Positions 58,347 through 64,000 of a DNA stretch of 64,000 nt are shown piece by piece (position 1 is the first letter of the stretch; each line of letters starts with the position of its first letter). Both the position numbers and the translations under genes were made by a program. The notes below the pieces were generated by a model. The model ran no database searches. It saw nothing but the letters and a program-made list of their open reading frames with translations, and was not told the DNA's origin. Location of the stretch: NCBI GenBank assembly GCA_963827905.1, contig CAWHCB010000011.1:62001-126000 (forward strand). The letters run 5' to 3'. This DNA is from JACXTP01 sp963827905. GTDB taxonomy: Archaea; Thermoplasmatota; Thermoplasmata; Methanomassiliicoccales; UBA472.

Positions 58347-60125
58347 CTAAACCTCCATCTCCGGGTCGTGGAAATGGCCTGACAACAGCACGATCCCAGT
58401 CCCCAGCCAGGCCAGGACGAATCCGATATAGGGCACCCAACCGTCGTTGGGGTCGCCCTGCACGGTCTGCAAGGGGTCGCTGAGCAGCATGGCAACGGTG
58501 ATCAATGCCATCATGACAAATTGTCCGATTGCGAATTTGGGGTGGAGGGCTGATGCCAAAATGAGGATGACATAACCGACCGCCAGGAGGGTGGCCAGGG
58601 GGATGGCGTTCATGATCTCGAACAGCCCCTTCTCGTCACTGTATGGGCCATAAAGGGCCCATGACCCGACCAGAACCGCTGCCAGCATCATCAAGGCCCC
58701 GATAACTCTGAGTGCGAGGGCCAATTTCCTGTTATCCTTGAGACCAACTTCAGCTCCCAGCCCATCCGCCTCGTCCTTCGCTCTTCGGTTAATGGTCCAA
58801 ACGTACCACGATAGCATCGCCGTGGCGAAGGCGATGGAAACCATCCAGGCCGCATCCCAGGCCAAGATATCGGTCTGCAGGTCCCGATCTCCGACAGCTA
58901 TGATGGCAGGGGTCGACTGGCCTTCGATCAGCACAAAGTAGATGGTCCCTTGATCATCGACCACGGCACCATTGGCGGCCGCATCATCAAGCGGATAGTC
59001 CCAGACCTCCACCCCGGTGGCGTTCACCATATGGACGCCTCTGAACCACGTGGTCAGGATGACGTTGTCTCCTTGGACGACGGTCGGGGTATTGAGGACG
59101 CGTCCCCAAGCAAAATAGGTTGCGATCCGTTCCCCATCCTTCTTCAAGATGTCCACATAGGCGCCATCCACCACGAACAGGTGCTCCTCGCCGATGGCCA
59201 CTCCGTTGTATCCACTTATGCCGGAATAGTTCCACCGCTCCTGACCGCTAGGGTCCAGGGCCCGGAGCATATCGCCGATGGTCAAGTAGATCGACCCATC
59301 GTCATCGACCGAGACGCCAAGATCGGAATAAGACCCACTTTCTTGATTCCACATCGAGGAAGGGATGCTCCGGTTCCAAAGCCCGTCCCCGCCCGGTCCG
59401 ATCGCCCAGAGGGTGGCGTTATCGTTCAAATATGTTGTAATGAAAACGGTCCCGTTCGAGGATGATGCCGGTTCAGAGAAGACCGACCCGTTCGCCGATG
59501 GAGGGGAGAAGGACCATTCGACGCCTCCTTCCTCATCATAGCATCGCAGCTCGGAGAATCCCAGGTTGTAGGCGTCGATCCATTTCGAGATGACTATCAG
59601 AATGTTCCCTTGGTCATCTATCAGCGGGGCGGTCAGGACCGGCGCCCCGAGGTGATCGGACCAGCGAAGCGTTCCGTTGGGCCAGACCGCGTAAATGCTG
59701 CCGTTGGGATAGAAATCGTAATGTTCCGAACCGGTCACAAAGAATATGCACCCACTCTGGCCAATGGCTGCCGAGACCGGTTCATAGGAATATTCCATGA
59801 CATCCGATGGACCGGAGAATTTCCATTTCTCATCGCCATCTGATGAGATCGCGATCAGGCCGCCACCGCTCGATGTGACGTACAAAGTCCCATCGGTACC
59901 GATGACCGGCTTTCCGATCCTTTCGTCATTGAAGTTTCGGGACCAAAGCAACTCCCCATCGTTCCCTGCGGCATCATACGGACAGCGATTGGTGTTCCCC
60001 TTGTCATAATGGCTCATGGGCCATTGCGCATTGTCCTCAGCTACCACCGCCCCGAGCAAAGGCATTGAGATGAACGCCAGGGCGAACGCTAACGATATCG
60101 CTCCTATAGTCCTCCAATTCCCCAT
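58347..60125 (-). CDS. PQQ-like beta-propeller membrane protein, copy 2
   Basis: This intact protein is about 592 aa. A signal peptide (about residues 5-28) precedes WPMSHYDKGNTNRCPYDAAGND. PQQ-type blades follow (GTDGTLYVTSSGGGLIAISSDGDEKW, GSIYLTIGDMLRALDPSGQERW, GTIYFVLIEGQ), then a first membrane helix and a C-terminal group of about four more, ending GHFHDPEMEV. ATG 60125 is chosen at MGNWRTIG; TTTTTATATTTTTC lies about 20-30 nt upstream. The likely topology is an external propeller on a membrane base, perhaps a surface receptor or assembly factor. I know no named family. Confidence 0.8.
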   Translation of the reverse strand: MGNWRTIGAISLAFALAFISMPLLGAVVAEDNAQWPMSHYDKGNTNRCPYDAAGNDGELLWSRNFNDERIGKPVIGTDGTLYVTSSGGGLIAISSDGDEKWKFSGPSDVMEYSYEPVSAAIGQSGCIFFVTGSEHYDFYPNGSIYAVWPNGTLRWSDHLGAPVLTAPLIDDQGNILIVISKWIDAYNLGFSELRCYDEEGGVEWSFSPPSANGSVFSEPASSSNGTVFITTYLNDNATLWAIGPGGDGLWNRSIPSSMWNQESGSYSDLGVSVDDDGSIYLTIGDMLRALDPSGQERWNYSGISGYNGVAIGEEHLFVVDGAYVDILKKDGERIATYFAWGRVLNTPTVVQGDNVILTTWFRGVHMVNATGVEVWDYPLDDAAANGAVVDDQGTIYFVLIEGQSTPAIIAVGDRDLQTDILAWDAAWMVSIAFATAMLSWYVWTINRRAKDEADGLGAEVGLKDNRKLALALRVIGALMMLAAVLVGSWALYGPYSDEKGLFEIMNAIPLATLLAVGYVILILASALHPKFAIGQFVMMALITVAMLLSDPLQTVQGDPNDGWVPYIGFVLAWLGTGIVLLSGHFHDPEMEV

Positions 60126-60190
60126 TGGGATGAGATTAAATTGAAAAATATAAAAAAGGAGGTGTTTGCACACCTCTTGGATTTATGGAT

Positions 60191-61350
60191 TTAATCAGCC
60201 ATCGGTACACCAGTCTCGATGTACATCCCCCATTGGGACGCTCCGAAGCCCTCCTTGAAGGTCTTGCCCTTGCCCCATGCCGTCTCGCACTGTCCACAGC
60301 ATGGTATTCCGAACTGACCGATCACTACCTGACCGATGATGACCTGGGAGACGATCCCACCACAGGAGTTGATGGGCACGAACACCAGGGCGACTATCTG
60401 TCCACAGCTCGGGATGAAGCCTTCTCCGCAAGCGTGGGCAGCGGCCAATATCTCATTCACACGGTTCTGGTCCCACGCTCCAAGGCCAGCAGCATCGCTT
60501 ACGTCGTCAACAAGGGTCCAGATCGCCTTCTGCACATCGCCGTAGGTGTACATTCCGTAAGCGTTGGGGCTCATCTTTCCCACAAATCCTTGGTTAAGGA
60601 TCCAGTTGACCAGGTCCATGTTCTCGGGGTGCTCGACCGCTCCGGCCGGCAGGCTCTCCATGCTGGAGTAGACCTTTGCGTTGTACAACGTGTTCTCATA
60701 GATGACACGGTCAGTGTCGATGCACCAACCAACATATGGTCCGTTCAGGAACCCCCCATCTGATACCATCAGCTCAGGGAAGTAGCTCGGTCCTCCAGAA
60801 TATGGGTAATCCACATTTATCGATGACCGGGTCGTTGGGCAATGCCAGTTCCAAGCCCATGAGGCCTCCGTAGCGGCAGGCGTCAGCGTGGGCGGCCACG
60901 ATAGGCATCTTACCTTCGTTCCACCACTTAACACCCGTCATATCGAAGATATGGACAGACTCCACTGTCCCAGGAGCTGAGTAGTAGTTCTTCGATTCGA
61001 ACTTTCCCGGTATTGGGTTACCACCCTTGGTCATCGGCAGGCTCGCGGCCTCTCCCTTGACGCTGACCTTGGTAGCGGTCATGAACCACTCATCACCGGC
61101 TATCTCTGGATTTTCCTCGGTGACGAACTTAACATAGAGCTTATTTCTGTTCGTTCCATATCTCCACATAACCGATATCGATATGCTGCCCTGCGATCAG
61201 GTCCCGCTTGACATTCACCTGACGATCATACCAGCTGTATGACATCGGTGGATTGTTGTTTGATGCAGCCATCGCATGCCCCATCATCATGAAGATGCTG
61301 AGTAATAAGCATCCGACCATAGCCACAGCTATCGTTCTTTTACCAATCAT
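60191..61350 (-). CDS. Secreted protein with a TQXA-like thioester domain (two frameshifts)
   Basis: Signal peptide at residues 5-28. An N-terminal beta domain (AGQHIDIGYVEIWN, LYVKFVTEENPE, TKGGNPIPGKF) follows. The C-terminal domain has YVGWCIDTDRVIYENTLYNA, MDLVNWILNQGFVGK and YGDVQKAIWTLVDD. The Cys of GWCID and Gln of VQKAIW fit the pair that forms an internal thioester in TQXA/TED surface proteins. Extra bases near 61148 and 60822 split it; the repaired length is about 385 aa. It ends in a Cys-rich region (PCCGQCETAW). No C-terminal anchor is visible. Confidence 0.65.
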
Positions 61351-61390
61351 CGTCTTTCCTCCCCTGCCCTCACTCGACTCGGAGAGCTAT

Positions 61391-61426
61391 GATAATCTAT
61401 TCCCCTAGGGGTAGATAAATATTATC
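61391..61426. promoter_or_regulatory. Dyad-symmetric promoter region of the secreted thioester-like protein
   Basis: A perfect CCCCTAGGGG palindrome (61402-61411) sits at the centre of a longer imperfect dyad bounded by GATAAT (61391) and ATTATC (61426). The minus-strand AT-rich element ATAATATTTATC next to the palindrome could be the TATA box, about 65-75 nt before the ATG. A repressor or activator dimer site is plausible. Confidence 0.4.
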
Positions 61427-61456
61427 AAAAAATAATATAATTTTCAATATTGATAA

Positions 61457-64000
61457 TCAAAAGTGATAATCCAGCCTCAGTTCGACCTTCATCTCGAACT
61501 CGCCCTCGTAGCCGCAATCCTCGTCCGTCAGCTGCGACCGGGCCTCCAGGACCAAAGTGACGGTGAGCTTTCCAGCGTTCCTCGGGCATAGCTCCACCCC
61601 GAAACGCTCGGTCTTGCCTGGCGCCACCAACGGCAGGAACCTCCCGCCCCGGATCTCGATGGGCCCCTTCAATTGCACCGAGACGCTCTTGGCCGGTCCG
61701 GTGCCCTGGTTGGAGACGCGCATCACCGCCTTGGTCCACTTGCCCGCCTTCGGCTCCTCCAGGAAGTCGATGTCCACTCCGATGTCCGGGACCATGTCGG
61801 CCATGCGCGCCTCGAGCTCGTTCTTCAACCCTCGCGCCTGATGTAATGCGTTCCGGCTGTCCTTGAGCATCTCATGCTCGGACTCGTGTCAGACGGCGCT
61901 CCTCCTCGGCGACGTCACCACCGGCCAGCTTGATCGCGGCGCACTTGCGCACCACGTCCTCCCGCAGCTTGTTGAACTCCTGGTAATCGGTCCAGGTCAC
62001 GCCCTGAAGCCGCTCGCTCGCCTCCAAGGTGGCGAAGGCCTCCTCCATCTTGCCATTGCGCTGCAGTTCCTCGGCATGGGTGAGCAACTTCATGCTGGCG
62101 CTCACCTCCAGGCCGTCCGCTCCGGCCCGACCGACCTTCTCGCTCACCTGACGCATCCGTTCCCGGAAGCGCACGGTGACGATGCGGCGGTATTCGCCCA
62201 CCTCCGTCCTCAGGCGTTCCAGGTCCTTGGGGCGTATCTCGTTCATCTTGGTGAACTGACCGTTCCCTCCGTTGATGGCGCCCCCCGACGGCACCTCTAT
62301 GCCCTCCCGCTCCATGAGCCGGGTCAGGGCCATCAGCTCCTCGAAGTATTGCCCGACCTCGTGGCCGGTGGCCTCCATCAGCGCCGCCCGGCCTCGGCGC
62401 AGGAACAGGCTGGAACGCTCGAAGTCCAGCTTGCGCAGCGCCGCCTCGGCCTGCTCCAGCAGCTGGGCGGTGGACCGCTTGCGGGCCTGGTCCTGCACGA
62501 ACTCCAGGTCCTCGCGCAACGAGACCAGTTCCTTCTCCCTGGAAGAGTACATCTCCTCCAGGTTCTGCAGGTCCTCCTCGCATCGGGCCATGAGCATGAG
62601 TCGACTCGGCGAAGGCGCCCTCATTGAACCGCTCCTGCGCCCGCAAAGCCATCTGCCTCCCGTATTCCGAGACCCTTCCGGCCGCTTGCGCCGTCTGCAG
62701 GCGTTGCTCCAGCTGCCTCATGCGCATCTGCGCCTGCTCCCGGTTGCGCCGCAGCTCCATGAGGTCCAGCTCGTAAGGTCCAAGAAGTATGATGGACTCC
62801 TTGTAGCGCTTCTGCGCCAAAAGGTTCATGACATCCTCCTTGCGCTTGGCGCTGGGTATGTAATCAGGACCGCTCAGGGTGCCGAGCTGGTACTGCCCCT
62901 CCAGCGAGGAGAGGCGGTCCTTCACCATCCTCTCCGCCGAAGAGCAGGCGATCTGCTCGGCCTTCTTGCCCAGCTCGAGCGCCAGGGCATGATTGCCAGC
63001 GCGCTGCAGGAAGTAGGCCTTCTGCAGGACCTCCATGGCCGGGCCGATGTCCAAGCCCAGCTCTTCCACCTCCTTGATCTCCAGCTCCGTCTGGTGCAGC
63101 AGGTCCTTGGCCTTCTGCTCCATGAAGACGGACTGGTCCAACTCGTTCCTGGCCAGCTCCAACGCGCGCCAGGCGTCGTTGTAGAGTCCCTCGTTCAGAA
63201 GCGTCTCCGCCTTGGAGACTATCATCTCGGCCGAGACCATGTCCATGCCATCCGCCTGGGAGCGCCTGATGGTGCTTCGGCTGGTGTCGATCTCGCGCTG
63301 CAACGCGGCCACCACCGCCGACTGGGCGGCGTTCCTCACGTCCTTGGCCGCCGTGATGGCCTCCAAGTGCTTCCCCGCCTTCTCCAGCTCCTTCGCGTGG
63401 GAGAGGTCCTTGGTGAGTTTCGCGTTGTCGGACCTGACCTTGCCCACGATCTCCACCAACGATTCCGCCTCGCCCAACATCTTCGGGGCGATCAGGGCCG
63501 AAGCGCCGCGCTCCACCTCCAGGTAGGCCTTCTGGGACATGTCCCTGGCCTCGGCGTAACGGCCCTCCTCGAACAGGTCCTGGGCCCCTTCCAGGGTGGC
63601 GGCGGCGTTGCCCACCGGCAGGTTCTTGGCCTCCGCCTGCTGCAGCAGCGCCCTGACCTCGGCGATGTGATCGTAGACCTCGGTGTGGAGCTGGTTCATG
63701 CGCCGCAGCTCCTCCATGGAATCGTTCATGAGGCCGAACGCCTCGTCCATGCGGTCCGCGTTCAGTGCGCGCCACGCCCCCTCGATGAAGTGCTCTGGGG
63801 CGCTCACCTCCACGCCCTTCTTGCGGCTGATGTTGATGGCCTTGCCCACCTTGGCCATCTGTCTGGAGAGTTCGTCCTTGATTATGGAGGAACCGAACTG
63901 CACCACCTCCGTCGCCAGTCGGGTGGACTCGCTGAACATGCGCTGCTGGCGCAGATCGACCGCCCGACGGAACTTCTCCTTGAGGGTGTTGCTCTCGCAC
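61457..64000 (-). CDS. Large coiled-coil protein, C-terminal part (start beyond window, two frameshifts)
   Basis: At least 845 codons are visible. Most is long alpha-helix with repeated units of about 110 residues, each containing segments like EARDMSQKAYLEVERGASAL, EAITAAKDVRNAAQSAVVAAL and NDAWRALELARNELDQSVF. This suggests stacked helical (TPR-like or spectrin-like) repeats and not one coil. The last about 110 residues (VDIDFLEEPKAGKWTKAVMRVSN to LRLDYHF) form a beta domain like CARDB. Extra bases near 62603 and 61889 break the frame. No membrane segment is seen. The function is unknown. Confidence 0.7.

Overview
This window looks like about 64 kb of a GC-rich (roughly 60%) archaeal chromosome, most likely a Thermoplasmatota member close to Methanomassiliicoccales. 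The archaeal signs are direct: pelota, 3-dehydroquinate synthase II with an ADH-synthase-type first shikimate enzyme, a GHMP-type shikimate kinase, the HMG-CoA synthase/thiolase/DUF35 trio, a COG2061 ACT regulator, TATA boxes 25-50 nt before many starts, and a tRNA with encoded CCA. A methanogenic lifestyle is inferred from two DUF1638 genes, the DUF39/NIL-ferredoxin/UPF0280 homocysteine set and an aksA/homoaconitase-like set. No methanogenesis enzyme is in the window, so the order-level placement is a guess.

Layout. Positions 1-16877 (all minus strand) are one long biosynthetic run: an aro set (ADH synthase, DHQ synthase II, AroDE fusion, GHMP shikimate kinase, aroA, aroC, chorismate mutase-prephenate dehydrogenase), then asd and the three sulfide-to-homocysteine genes, then after a new TATA box hisG-C-H-A-B-F-IE, a PHP phosphatase and the start of aspartate kinase. 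Aspartate semialdehyde links the run: aspartate kinase and Asd make it, ADH synthase and the DUF39 system use it. Positions 17086-24423 hold an ACT regulator, an EamA transporter, carB/carA, a small zinc-ribbon membrane protein and pelota. Positions 24437-27666 are accessory: a META-domain protein, a winged-helix protein, two convergent DUF1638 genes and a 5' fragment of one of them. Positions 28025-30983 carry an aksA-like synthase and both homoaconitase/isopropylmalate isomerase subunits. Positions 31064-36759 are the phosphate region: an AbrB-PhoU protein divergent from pstS-C-A-B-phoU, in which PstS appears circularly permuted. Positions 36817-49805 are mixed metabolism and stress genes: AhpD-like, rhodanese, M29 peptidase, isocitrate/homoisocitrate dehydrogenase, PEBP, nitroreductase, NmrA, phosphoglycerate mutase, hemerythrin, rubredoxin, the agmatine-to-putrescine pair, MarR-MFS and a methyltransferase. 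Positions 50052-52627 hold a membrane-anchored metzincin, tRNA-Pro and a TnpB-only transposon with an internal stop. Positions 52783-56093 are the mevalonate-entry operon. Positions 56116-64000 are surface-type genes: two tandem PQQ-propeller membrane proteins with decayed remnants between them, a secreted thioester-domain-like protein and a large coiled-coil protein running off the end.

Sequence quality matters for every reading here. About 30 otherwise normal genes are broken by single-base frameshifts. Of about 51 events I could place, about 48 need one base removed and only 3 need one base added, with no shared motif. I treat these as insertion-biased sequence errors and give each gene its full repaired span. 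The same caution applies to single-base oddities: the thiolase Cys-to-Gly change, the TnpB stop codon and a CTG start for aroC.
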